From NCBI GenBank assembly GCA_021613535.1, contig CP075494.1, positions 16,244,001 through 16,308,000 on the forward strand: DNA of 64,000 bases. Direction: 5' to 3'. The notes under the pieces are model-generated. The model did not search any database. It had not been told where the DNA came from and saw only the letters and a program-made list of their open reading frames with translations. The position numbers were made by a program, and so were the translations under genes. The DNA is from Adineta vaga. Taxonomy: Eukaryota; Rotifera. Shown here one piece after another: positions 44,016 through 55,306 of the stretch (the stretch's first letter is position 1; each line of letters opens with the position of its first letter).

Positions 44016-46004
44016 TGGAAGCTAGTTAAAGTAGAAGAAGTCAAATTTCATATTAGACAACTTCGAAATAGCTCCACTGGTCCAGACAACATCCACAACA
44101 GGTGTTTAAAGAATCATTCAAAATTACTTGTCCAGCATCTAACAAATCTGTTCAACGCAATTTTGAAACAAGGTTATATTCCAGCAATGTGGAAAAAGGC
44201 TAATATTATTCTTTTACTAAAGCCGAAGAAGGACAAACAACATCCATCTAGTTATCGGCCGATTAGTCTCCTTAGTTGCTTAGGCAAACTAATGGAGAAA
44301 ATAATCAAACAACGACTAATGCTCGAACTAGAAAGACGAAATATACTACCACAACATCAAGCCGGATTCAGACCAGGAAAAAGCACTATATACAACATCG
44401 TGCGACTAGAAAGATATGCTGAAGGTCAACTGAGACGACCCCGTCGAAGACGTCACTCAGCTGTCATTCTTTTCGACATCAAAGCTGCCTTTGATTCGGT
44501 TTGGCACGATGGTTTGATATACAGGCTTAACGATTTACGTCTTCCCAAATACATCATTAACTACCTGATCTCTTTTTTAAGCAATCGAACGGCTGCTATT
44601 GAAATTGAAAATATATTATCACGTCAATTCAATCTGAAGAGCGGTACACCACAAGGATCTCCGTTATCACCTCTACTATACATTATGTACACGGCAGATT
44701 CGATGAATGGAATACCGACTCATACAGAACACGGGCTTTTCGCCGACGACACTGCATTATGGACATCTGGCAACACCTTAACATCACTTAGATCCAGATT
44801 ACAACAATCCATAAATGCATTCGAAAGTTGGTGCAAATCATGGAAATTGAAATTGCAACCAACAAAAACAGAGCTGATACATTTCAGCAAGAAAGAATTA
44901 CAAAAATCCAGTGATAGTGAAAGTCGAAAACAACATCATCAAGCCACTGGATTCTACACGATACTTGGGTGTAATCATCGACAAAAGATTAAAATGGCGA
45001 ACACATCTCGATCATATCGAAACGAAGATTGCTCCTCGGATCGGTCTTCTTAGATATTTATCGAGGAAAGCACAAGACCCCAACAACAAGACGATGATAA
45101 ATATTTTCAAATCAATAGTACGTACAGTTATCATATACGGTTATCCAATTCTCCTCACTGCTGATCAAAAAATATGGGACCGATTACAAATCATGCAAAA
45201 CAAAGCAATTAGAGCTGCACTCGGTTTACCCATATATACATCAGTCAACTACATCCACAAGATTAGCAACATCCCCAAAATCAAAGACTACGCCATTGGA
45301 TTACTTAAAAAGTCCATATCAACGGCATCTTCCAACCACGACACTACACTGAAGAACCTTCTACAAGGCATATTCGACAAAGTGTAAAAAGAAATCACCA
45401 ACCGTTATATATATAATAGTAACGTCGAGAGAATAGACTATTCCTGTGTTCGTCGAATCTGTATAAGAATTGTTATATCGGATTCGAATACATATAGCTA
45501 TTTCTTTTCTCGTTCTTGTATATAATATCAAGTCAACCAAACTATACAACGAATTATCGATATATTCAGCCAATTCTTTGCTCGTTATTATATGCAATAT
45601 GATATCGAGTCAACGCATCGGCTGATTCACGCGTCAACCAGCAAATTATTTCACTCGGTCTTATATACAATATGAAATCGAGTCAATGCATTTACTGATC
45701 AAAATTCGTTTCATATATATTCAAGCGCCTTTCTTTTTCCTTTCCTTTCCTTCTCTATTACATTTGTTTCTTTTCCTTACCACACCACTAAGATTTTTCA
45801 CACGTCATTCCTTGTACATATACTAGAACTACACTTATTCTTCATCTTTCTACTTCTTTCTCTACGGACAAAAGACGTACGTCATGGGTCCTTGTTGTTT
45901 CTCTTTCAGCTTATATATAACAATGATACTAACCGTTGATTATATCTACTAGTGTTGTTTTATATAATAAAGCTTTGTTACCAAAAAAAAAAAAAAAAAA
46001 AAAA
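44016..46004 (+). mobile_element. Jockey-type non-LTR retrotransposon, copy 2, 5'-truncated
   Basis: A 1989-bp copy corresponding to 11952-13942 of copy 1, so it lacks ORF1, the endonuclease and the first part of the RT. It still has the RT motifs from S-T-G-P-D-N through F-A-D-D. Differences from copy 1 are very few: single-base changes at about 44123 and 44193, eight bases missing at about 44889, and five bases present near 45040 that copy 1 has lost. The eight-base deletion shifts the frame, so its residual ORF2 is split into 44007-45053 and 44911-45387. 5' truncation is the usual result of incomplete reverse transcription. By chance the truncated ORF is in frame with the receptor upstream. 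Confidence 0.95.
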
Positions 46005-46016
46005 TATATGTCAAGT
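46005..46016 (+). repeat. target-site duplication, right (12 bp)
   Basis: Identical to 44004-44015. Confidence 0.9.
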
Positions 46017-46153
46017 GAAGTACGACGTGCATTTAGACAATTATACTCTCAGAATAAACGTTGACAATCAAAATCATTTCAATAATCCTATAATTAATTG
46101 TTGTCTTCAATCGATTTTGAAATTGACTATTTAATTTAAAATAAAATAAAAAT

Positions 46154-46216
46154 CTTGAGGGTGAGAGTGTGGTTGGTTCTTATTACACGTTCACTCACAC
46201 TCTCGCCCACACCTAC
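46154..46216. repeat. fold-back G-rich repeat (copy n)
   Basis: CTTGAGGGTGAGAGTGTGGT pairs with CACTCTCGCCCACACCTAC-type right arm; lies 90 bp beyond the receptor stop codon. Confidence 0.82.
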
Positions 46217-46853
46217 AATATACGGATCTATTTTAATGGATTGATAATCCGTATTTCTGTGCCAGATATTACAACCGTATGGATTGACGCAGGAATATTT
46301 CATCATAATGATCCTATAGTATTACTTATTGGTTAGAATCATATCTTATTTAACCCTCGTACTATACCAGGTCTTTTTCTACTAAATATGTTTTAAACAG
46401 AACGAAATAAAATCTTCCAGGATGATTCTACGAGAGTTAGACATTCATTTTTATTCTGTTTATATTATTCAGTCCTCTCCGGATTGACGGAAAATCTCGA
46501 AAAAAAGTAGGAAAATCTCGAAAGTAACATTATCGAAGACTTCGATAATAAACAGGAAAATATCGAACGGTAAATCTAGAAAAGTCGAAAATATAGAAAC
46601 GAATATAGGCATAAAAGAGTGAAAGGAAAATATAGAATGGAAAATTAAAAATGATCCTGAAAGATGTCTATATTGGTCATGATATTTTTATTGCAATTAC
46701 TATTGGATATTACTATTAAGTTTAATCTCGTCGGCTGTGAAGACTATAGTCATCTCTCTTGCAAGTTCTTTGTTTAGCACAGTATTTAATCGGATACTTT
46801 CCCCTATTTCTGGTTATTTATTTCCGATTCTTCGAATACAAATCAATACTAAC

Positions 46854-49800
46854 ATGTCAACAGCGCAAACTAGTCTATGTGATTCTCCATCATCATCATC
46901 AACAGAAGATAGTCAATGTGGTTCTCTTCCATCATCACCAACAAACATTTCATTTTTAACATCGAATAAAGGAAAACAACTATTATCATTTCAAAGTTAT
47001 CTGTTCGATTGTAATAAATCAACACCATCGAAACGATATTGGATTTGTATTCAGAAAGCCTGTGGTGTATTCATTCATACTAATTTAAATAATGAATTCT
47101 TAACAATTACTGGTAGTCATAATCATGTTGCTCATCCCGATATACTCGAAATGAAAGTCTTAAGAACAAAAATGAAAACTCGTATTTTAAATGAAACAAC
47201 TTCCATTACAAAGATCTATGATGAAGAAATTGCTAAAGCTGGTTTAGCTGAATCAATTGCCGCGCAGTTTCCAACGGTGGTCGAATATCGTACGTATTTT
47301 TACATCAGCAAAACTAGAAAAATTTTCGATTCATTTTATTTTCCTTATCAGGTTCAAATATGAGCAAAGCTCGACGCAAAACAACACCTGTCATTCCGAC
47401 TTCATGTGTATTTGAAATTCCAGATTCATATAAAAAAACTTTGTCAAACAAACAATTTTTACTTATGGATTTATATTTAAAACGTTCAAAAGATCGTGTA
47501 ATCGTATATGCAACTACTGAACAACTTCAGCTCTTATTAAACAGCACAACGATATTTATGGATGGAACTTTTGGAGTTGCTTCACCAGATTTTGAACAAA
47601 TCTTTCTTATTCATATTCAACATTTTGGTCAAGGTATATTATTGAAGTTATTTAAATGTTTTCAATTAATTTTTGTTGAGTTATGATAAGGTTTACCGGT
47701 GGTATTTTGTCTGATGTCGAATCGACGAGCAGCTACATATATCGAATTATTCCAACGATTAAAATATGAAGCTAAAGGACTAGGCATGCACTTCCAACCG
47801 ACGAATATTGTATCCGACTTTGAAACAGCCTTGATGCCAGTTGTTCGGCAAGAAGTAAGTACTCATTTGTTTTGTCACGAGACATTGGTAGCTTTAAGGG
47901 GTGGGGGGGGGGGGGTACCCCCTAAACATACCCTCAAATTTCGTTAGTTTGTAGAGTCAAGGGCCAGGGTTAAGGATATCACAATATCGAATGGGTTGGA
48001 TAAGATTTCGTTAGAGAAATATGGATTGCAAAAAGCTAAAAAACCGGTTTTTCCATGTATTTTCAAGTTTTCGGAAAAAGTAGTTCTTGCCCAGTCCCCT
48101 ATTCGAACGAATCATTATGGAATACAAGTTCCTTAGAGAAAATTGTTCGTTGTATTGATATGCATGGGGTCACATGTTTTCTCCTTAAACAAAACTGCTT
48201 TTACCAAGAATTTACTATGTAAAAGTGAATTTTGACCATATAATTTTTTGTAATTTAAAAATACAGAATATACACATTTTAAGACAACTATAATTTGAAT
48301 CTAATGCTCATTTAATATCTATTGAAACATTACTTATATAAGCAGGTATCCATTGGCTATATAATCATCTGGTTTCAGATGTCGTAAGATGTCATACTCA
48401 TCAAATAGGAAAGAAACTATGTATAATATTTTTCATATAATAAAACTGAATAGAATTATTATAGTACATTTTTAAGTTTTAATATAAAATATCGATCTCT
48501 TTCTCCTATTCTAATATATTTCCTGGATTTTATTATATATATATACATTTACATAAAGAACAAATCTAACGGTTTACCGTTCACACACACACACATATAT
48601 AGATATGATAGTTCGTTTCTGATAGAATATTAATTATTTGTTGATTACTATTATGTACACCGATGAATATGAATCAGGTACAGATTCATCATCAACAACG
48701 AATAAAGTAGAGAAATTAAAAGGGTACAAAAAGAATACTAGGGTTGGAAAACGTTCTCGTTCGAAACATAGTCGATCAAGAAGGTCAAGAGATATATCTG
48801 GTGCTAAAAAGAATGTATCAGAATCAAGATCGTATTCCCGTTCTCGTTCAACTTCAATAGCACGTGAAACAATTAAAGGTCGAACATCAGCAAAAGTAGT
48901 CGATTCTTTAGAAAGGTACGTCTTTTTTTATTGTACTAGAAAATATGATTTCTATTTATAACCATTTAGTGCATTACAGTATGTTCCTTCTACAACAAAT
49001 GCTCAATTATTTGAAATTAATGCTTTACAAGAACAATTAGCTTCCGCTAATTTATGCGCCAATGGTCGTTTATTATTTGTTGCTGATGTAAAGGTGCCTC
49101 AAGGACTTTATCATGAGAACGGTCTGAAATGTTCCGTTTGTGGAAAAATTTCGTCGTTGACAAATTTTCCATCGAAACCGTTCTATGAGATACAAGCACC
49201 GAATCAACGACTATATGTTGCAAATGCACTGACAGGTACGTTTATTCGCAGACATTCGAAAGTCTAGGCGCCATTCATCTTAGCCTGTAAATTATCTATT
49301 TATTCTCTAATCTTCTTTTTTAGGCATTGGATATGATAATCTAAGTCTAGTCATGTCAATTTTATGTTTAAAAATTCCAAATAAAACAAATTTTATACCT
49401 CAAGTGCTGCAAACGTAAGTTATCATGATTTACATACCATCATCTGATGTCAAGCACTCTAATATATACGTATATCTTATATTTTCCAGCTACGACAATT
49501 TGCATCTTTTCGTTCAGCAACACTTTGATTTAGTTGCTCGAAACCTTCGATCTTCTCATAATGTCAAAAGTAACAGCACAGATGAACTTATAGATCTTGC
49601 AGTATCAATGGATGGTATGATTCTAGTATATCATTTAGAAAGCAAATCTCGGTTGCTAATTTATTTATATATAATTTGTATGCTTAGGAACTTGGAAAAA
49701 AAGAGGTTTCGTCTCTCAATATGGTATCGTGTTTGTTATTGAAATGGACACTGGTTTGGCACTCGATTTTGAAGTTTTGAGTGTCAGATGTGAGAGATGC

Positions 49801-52800
49801 GAGAAGAATAAACGAGAAAAAACAGCACATGAATTTCGAAGTTGGGTATGCTAGTTATTGTAGGTTAATTTTTCAATAAAATAAATTTCTTTTTTACTAG
49901 TATGCGAAACATAAATCAAGTTGTGAAAAAAATTGGGATGGGACAGCAAAGGCAATGGAAGTTGAAGGTGCAAAACGATTGTTTCAAAGGTCACTGATTA
50001 AAGGTAATATAAAATTATTTTCACGCTATATTCTGGATGTTTGAAATAGACTAGAACTATTTTATGTTGTATGTGTACTTTATAGGTTTCCGATACAAGT
50101 GGTTAATATGTGATGGTGATTCTAGTGCATATGAAGCTGTCAAAAACACATATGTTGTTGAAGAAGTCGATGATAACCTGCCATTGCAGGAGAAGGATCA
50201 ACAACTACACAGTGACGAATCTGAAGATGAAAGTAAGTTCAAGTATAAACATATAACCCTGAATATTCTCAATTGCTTTTTCAATATTTGTCAATTATTA
50301 TTCTAAATATTCATATAGATCGAGATTATCAAACAAATGAAATAACACCACACGATATTGAACAAGATTTAGTATTCAAAGAGGATTGCATAAATCATGT
50401 TCAGAAACGAGTAACTAGTCGATTGAAAGATCTTCGAACAAAATATTCTCGATTGGAATTTCAATCAACATCTGCAACAAATGAAAAATCATCTGAACGT
50501 TCAAGGAAACATCGAATTTTAATGTCTGACGGAAAACCTTATTCTGGCAGTACAGGTAGAATGACAAAACAAATGGAGCAAAAATTTACAAGTTTATATG
50601 GCAATGCTATCCGAGAGTCAAGTAATCAAGCAATAGGTACTTATCGTTATGATTGAATAGCATAATATTTGCTTTATGTATTTGTGTAGATATGAATCTT
50701 GATGAAGATGATGCGGTGCTTCTTATGCAAACAAAATGTCGAGCTGTTTTTTATCACTATATCGATCAAGTAGATAAGAACCAGCAGCATCAGTTTTGTC
50801 CAAAAGGATCAAGCAGGTATACAATTAGAATAAAACTATCTACGAGAAAGAAACAATACTTTTCCTTTTCAAAAATAAATGTGATTTTCTAGTTGGTGCA
50901 CATTTCAGTCTGGAACGTTGGACACCAGCAAAGAACATACAAAACAAAACAAAAAGAAGTATCTGGATCGAGTAAATATATTCATCTTCTGCTTGATTAT
51001 TTATAATAAAACATTTTAATCAACTTTTATCTTTCGTTTCAGATATTTCTAGATATATTTCAAGATATGATTGAATCATTGACCAACAAAGAACTTCTTA
51101 GAAGATGTCTACGAGGTAAAACAAACGTTTTTTAGATAATGAACTATAGTATTTTCATGCAATCCTATTGATACCTTCTCATAATTAGGTGCAACTCAAA
51201 ATTCGAACGAATGTTTAAATTCTATTGTATGGACTATATTATCCAAGACTAAAAATCATGGTTATCGATCAATTCGTGGTGCAGCTGCACTGGCGTGTTT
51301 ATATTTTAACAAAGGTCGGACAGGCCTGATTGAATATTTTCATTACATTGGTCTTGATGTAAATGATGAATTTATAAATATTATGATAGGTAACTAAACC
51401 TGAAGAAACATTATCATAAAATTTCAGGACAATATTGAAATACAAATTATATGACATACTGCTTTTAGATAAAGATGAAGAAAGACTACAAAAAACAACT
51501 GTTGCTGCTGAAAAGCACGATGAAATCAAGGAAAGAAAAAAACAATCCCGTTTTGATTCATTAGCTGCCGAGGATGATACTGAACAATATGGAAGTGGCA
51601 AACATTAACATTTAATCAAATTCGAATAATAAGAAAAAACTGAACAAGAATTCCTTTTCTGTGGATTTTACCTAGATTATTTCATCTGACACATAACTAT
51701 ATAATAAAATCCAGGAAATATATTAGAATAGGAGAAAGAGATCGATATTTTATATTAAAACTTAAAAATGTACTATAATAATTCTATTCGGTTTTATTAT
51801 ATGAAAAATATTATACATGGTTTCTTTCCTATTTGATGAGTATGACATCTTACGACATCTGAAACCAGATGATTATATAGCCAATGGATACCTGCTTATA
51901 TAAGTAATGTTTCAATAGATATTAAATGAGCATTAGATTCAAATTATAGTTGTCTTAAAATGTGTATATTCTGTATTTTTAAATTACAAAAAATTATATG
52001 GTCAAAATTCACTTTTACATAGTAAATTCTTGGTAAAAGCAGTTTTGTTTAAGGAGAAAACATGTCACCCCATGCATATCAATACAACGAACAATTTTCT
52101 CTAAGGAACTTGTATTCCAAAATGATTCGTTCGAATAGGGGACTGGGCAAGAACTACTTTTTCCGAAAACCTGAAAATACATGGAAAAACCGGTTTTTTA
52201 GCTTTTTGCAATCCATATTTCTCTAACGAAATCTTATCCAACCCATTCGATATTGTGATATCCTTAACCCTGGCCCTTGACTCTACAAACTGACGAAATT
52301 TGAGGGTATGTTTAGGGGGTACCCCCCCCCCCCCTTAATTCTTGTTTTAGCTTCCTGATGCAACGCATTCGGGTTGTCTATTTCATTTCATGCAAACAAT
52401 TCATCGCAAGATAATGGGTCTAGGCTTAAACGATGATTACACAAAATGTGCTGAAACACGTGAACAATGCAAGCAGCTGATTGCTTTGAGTTTAATGCCA
52501 GTACATGAAGTTGAACGTCAATTTGAACGTCTTCGTAATATAGCATCCCCATCATTGGATGATTTATTTGTATATTTCCACCGCCAGTGGATCGATGGAA
52601 ATGTTCCGTTGATCATGTGGAATTTTCATGAGCTGGATCATAGAACGAATAATATATCAGAAGGTAAGCAGATCATTCAAACAGAGATTAAAAACATTTA
52701 ATCTTTTATTTCTTATATTGTGTAGCATATAGTCGTCGGTTTGGTTCTCGGATTTTGAGAAAACACCCAAATGTGTGGACGTTTATACAGCTGATTCAAA

Positions 52801-52994
52801 GTGAAAATGCTCGAATCGAACATTTGATAGTTCTACTCGATGCCGGTGCTGCTACATCGAAAGAATCATCCAAAACAACTGCTTTTCAAAAACGATTCTG
52901 TAATCGCAAAACGAGATTTCATAATTATGAAATCAATGCAAAACAGCTATTACATGGACTTAGTATGTTAATTGGAGCACCTAAGAACCGATAA
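46854..52994 (+). CDS. MULE transposase with FLYWCH zinc finger, five exons, intact
   Basis: Cut-and-paste transposase. Exons 46854-47289, 47352-47633, 47691-47854, 52351-52663 and 52726-52994 join in phase to 487 aa. ATG 46854 (MSTAQTSLCD) is chosen because upstream in-frame starts are GTG only. A FLYWCH-type zinc finger covers about residues 45-100: F-L-T-S-N-K-G-K, Y-L-F, K-R-Y-W-I-C, C-G-V-F-I-H-T and S-H-N-H. The MULE catalytic triad is present: Asp in F-M-D-G-T-F-G, Asp in I-V-S-D-F-E-T-A, and Glu in T-N-N-I-S-E, with the H-S-G-C-L-F-H-F block in between. Introns 1, 2 and 4 are 57-62 bp. Intron 3 contains the whole 4.4-kb inner transposon; without it the intron would be about 60 bp. No frame lesion was found. 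Confidence 0.92.
47898..48537 (+). repeat. left terminal inverted repeat of the nested transposon
   Basis: About 640 bp, mirrored by 51699-52334 on the opposite strand. Differences include G-T-C versus G-T-G near 48172 and the length of the terminal G run. Confidence 0.93.
48653..51608 (+). CDS. transposase with Mutator-like DDE domain and SR-rich N-terminus, 13 exons, intact
   Basis: Exons 48653-48915, 48970-49235, 49324-49414, 49490-49614, 49688-49845, 49901-50003, 50086-50232, 50319-50636, 50690-50816, 50893-50971, 51043-51115, 51189-51389 and 51469-51608 join in phase to 696 aa. The first exon is rich in Arg-Ser dipeptides (KRSRSKHSRSRRSRD, then SRSYSRSRS), unusual in a transposase. A zinc-binding C-S-V-C-G-K lies in exon 2. 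The catalytic domain has V-S-M-D-G-T-W-K-K-R-G (first Asp), L-I-C-D-G-D-S-S (second Asp), C-I-N-H-V, F-C-P-K-G-S-S-S-W-C and Q-N-S-N-E-C-L-N-S (Glu), the layout of the metazoan Mutator-like domain family. The C-terminus is charged. ATG 48653 is the first in frame. Codon frames are intact throughout. Confidence 0.9.
51699..52334 (-). repeat. right terminal inverted repeat of the nested transposon
   Basis: Inverse of 47898-48537; ends in a C run directly before TTAA. Confidence 0.93.
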
Positions 52995-53260
52995 TGGAAC
53001 TATTCATTTTCATTTTTTCTGTTATTTCAATTATTTGAACCAATAAAATTATTCATCATATCGCATTAAATTTAAAAATTCGTTTTCGATTTTTTATCTA
53101 TCTAAATTTTCCTTTCTACATTTTCCTACTGATTATTTATTCTATTCGAGATTAGTATTTTCGGCCTTTATACTATATATTTTTTCCTTTTCGATATTAT
53201 CCTTCTTTTTTTTCGATATTTTCGTATTCTAAATTTTCCTTTTCGATATTTAACACCAAA

Positions 53261-53972
53261 CCCGTCCTCTCTAGTCTAACTGAATACATATATCACTTAT
53301 GCATTCGATTTGAATCATCACTCATCCTGGAGATGGGAACGATGTCACTCAAAACAATGGATGATCTAAAAATATGGGTGGATAGTAAAAGATTTAATTC
53401 GTTTGTAGAATGTTTAAAAAAAAGGATTTTTTATTTTTGCTAATCATATAAACATATTTGTTCACATTAGTAATAATTTAAATACACAAAAGAAATATCA
53501 TAATGTCTTAGATGCTTAATACATAAGTACTAAACATCTGATAATCTTATTTTCAAGAAGAGATGTTCGGACTTAATATTCAATCTTCCATAATGGAACA
53601 CGAAGAAACGATAAATACACTTGCAATATACCTGATTTAATGACTGTTTATCAATATTTGAAGCAATTGTTTCACTAGATGTATATAAGTCAATATTATG
53701 AATATTAAAATGATCGATTTTTGACATTGGGTCACTATAAACAAACATGATATGTTTATGAACAAAAACGTGTCTGGATCTCATGACGATTTTCAAAACT
53801 TTCAACAAGACTTGAATATTGATTTGAAAATATGTTTTTCTTAATCAAAACTTTTATTCTAGATATAACATTTAAAATGAATTATCTGAGCGAAGTCCAT
53901 CTATTTCGAGTCGAATGGTATGTTAACAAATAGAAATTCTTTCGCTTTGTTCGATCAGTATAAGATACAAAT
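53261..53972. other. no firm gene; one weak coding-like frame
   Basis: On the minus strand 53635-53808 reads V-M-R-S-R-H-V-F-V-H-K-H and MSKIDHFNIHNIDLYTSSET before a possible GTATAT donor. No family recognised and no partner exon found. Confidence 0.3.
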
Positions 53973-53992
53973 CTTGAGGGTGTGATGATGTG
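53973..53992. repeat. half of a G-rich repeat (copy o)
   Basis: ATCTTGAGGGTGTGATGATG without a complementary arm. Confidence 0.6.
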
Positions 53993-54515
53993 TTAATGGG
54001 CAATCATCAACATTATCGTTTCAAAACTCAAATTCATTATCTAAGAATACAATTCTTGATATCATCCTTCATGTCATTGTTATTATTGTTTGATGTGCAT
54101 TCAAAAAATATATATATTCCAATACTCGGAAAAATCAACAAGATATTGGTTTATCACATTAAAATACATAACCAAAATACTTTTTCAAATTTTAGTTAGA
54201 TTTATCGTATTATTTTATTGTCTATTCGTTGAACAAAAGCATAGAGTAAGATGTTATCAATTCATATTTACATTTAAATAGGTATAGAGAGTGCAAATCA
54301 AACTTTATTTATAAAGGCAACTGAAAATATACTATTGACGAAATTTATTTGTTCAGGGAGATAAGAACAGATCTATATTTGTTTATTATATGACATAGAT
54401 TTCATAAAGATTTACTTATTCGTTATTGAAATGCATTATGATTATTTTGACATGAAAAAACGATATTCAAATATAAAAAGAACAAATTAACTGCACAAAA
54501 TTTAGTTAAAAGAAA
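53993..54515. other. no gene seen
   Basis: AT-rich spacer before the cathepsin pseudogene. Confidence 0.45.
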
Positions 54516-55255
54516 ATGAATACTGTGCTTTCTCTGTTCACTAATTTCACTTTTTATTCGACTTTTCGAACATCATCATTAGATCAATCATGGAAATTAT
54601 TTCAAAAACTTCACAATAAATAATATCATTCTATTGATGAAGAACAAGATCGACGAAATAATTGGGAAGAAAATGTTCGAATGATTCAAAAACATAATCT
54701 AAAAGCTGTTTTCGATATTCATACATTTACAATGAAAGTTAATCAATTTGCTGATCTTGTTTGTCTCTTCTGTTCTTCTCTAAATCACCACTAATTTCCT
54801 TTCAATTGTTCTATATACATGATGAATTTGAATTCAATTTCTTTCAGTAATTGTTGGTAAAAAGGACTTTCATTTGAGTTTAAATTATCGTACAAAAGGA
54901 TATATAACATCTGTAAAAACTTAAAAACAATGTGATTCATGTTGAGCATTTTTCACCATTGTCCTACTTGAAAGATGACTTGCTAAAAAAAACTCAGAAA
55001 CTTGTCGTTTTATTTGAACAACAACTTGTTGATTATTCAACTGATTATGAAAATATGGACTGTAATGTAGATTATATGGATATTCCTAGATAATCATGAC
55101 ACTGAATCAAATGCAACTTGTTCATATATAGATATATTTGCAAAATGTGAATTTAATCGTAGAACTGTTGTAATTAATGTGACTGTGGGTTCTATTGGTT
55201 ATTTGTTGATATTAAAACTGGATCAGAACTTGATCTTCAAGATGTATTTATTTAA
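54516..55255 (+). pseudogene. cathepsin L-like cysteine protease pseudogene
   Basis: Papain-family lysosomal protease relic. From ATG 54516 the frame passes a degenerate signal region, then the I29 pro-domain: S-W-K-L-F-Q-K-L-H-N-K, stop, then D-E-E-Q-D-R-R-N-N-W-E-E-N-V and T-M-K-V-N-Q-F-A-D-L, followed by an intron. The mature domain starts L-N-Y-R-T-K-G-Y-I-T-S-V-K-T, stop, K-Q-C-D-S-C, stop, A-F-F: the Trp after the catalytic Cys is now TGA. S/F-E-Q-Q-L-V-D-Y-S-T-D-Y and C-E-F-N-R-R-T-V-V follow in other frames. The C-terminal half with the catalytic His and Asn is absent. At least three stops and several frameshifts. Confidence 0.85.
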
Positions 55256-55306
55256 AATAAAAAAAGAAAAGAAAGAGATGTAGTTTAAATAAGTTTATTT
55301 CATATG

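Larger units (their letters stand above)
43158..46064 (+). pseudogene. rhodopsin-type GPCR gene interrupted by a retrotransposon
   Basis: ATG 43158 opens MSSIAEILNTIPRWLNYL, and TM1 to TM5 follow: G-M-I-G-V-I-L-T in TM1, C-W-T-A-F-D-Q-Y after TM3 in place of DRY, R-R-V-N-G-I-C in the second extracellular loop, then a basic loop ending L-Q-K-Q-I-R-R-M-L. A TGA at 43830 interrupts the frame just at the start of TM6; the same frame continues with I-I-L-F-I-S-I-F-P-F and TM7 to Y-I-Y-F-Y-M-S-S. Here the second retrotransposon copy (44016-46004) is inserted, with a 12-bp duplication covering the codons for Y-M-S-S. After it the receptor resumes S-S-E-V-R-R-A-F-R-Q-L (helix 8) and ends at TGA 46064. 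The insertion therefore hit the helix 8 region. Confidence 0.92.
47898..52334 (+). mobile_element. TTAA-flanked long-TIR DNA transposon nested in the MULE intron
   Basis: A 4437-bp element bounded by TTAA on both sides (47894-47897 and 52335-52338). Its terminal inverted repeats are about 640 bp (47898-48537 and 51699-52334), start with a long G run and GTACCCCCTAAACATACC, and differ at only a few positions. Inside is one 13-exon transposase gene. The TTAA target and long TIR suggest a Kolobok-like or related TTAA-specific family (inference). The nearly identical repeats, intact gene and clean excision site all indicate recent insertion. Confidence 0.92.
46490..53260 (+). mobile_element. MULE (Mutator-like) DNA transposon, outer element of a nest
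   Basis: Both flanks of the transposase gene carry degenerate inverted repeats built of GGAAAATATCGAAA-type units: about 46490-46650 on the left and the inverse (TTTTCGATATTTTCC-type units) at about 53060-53250 on the right. Exact ends are uncertain because the terminal repeats have diverged; candidates are the CTCTCCGG segment near 46475 and its counterpart near 53255. I could not identify the 8-10 bp target duplication. Without the nested element it would be about 2.3 kb. Confidence 0.75.

Noticed and set aside
47898-47912. G run and matching C run at 52320-52334 considered as assembly artefacts
   Set aside because: They are the two mirrored ends of 640-bp inverted repeats flanked by TTAA, so they belong to the element, although their exact lengths may be wrong.
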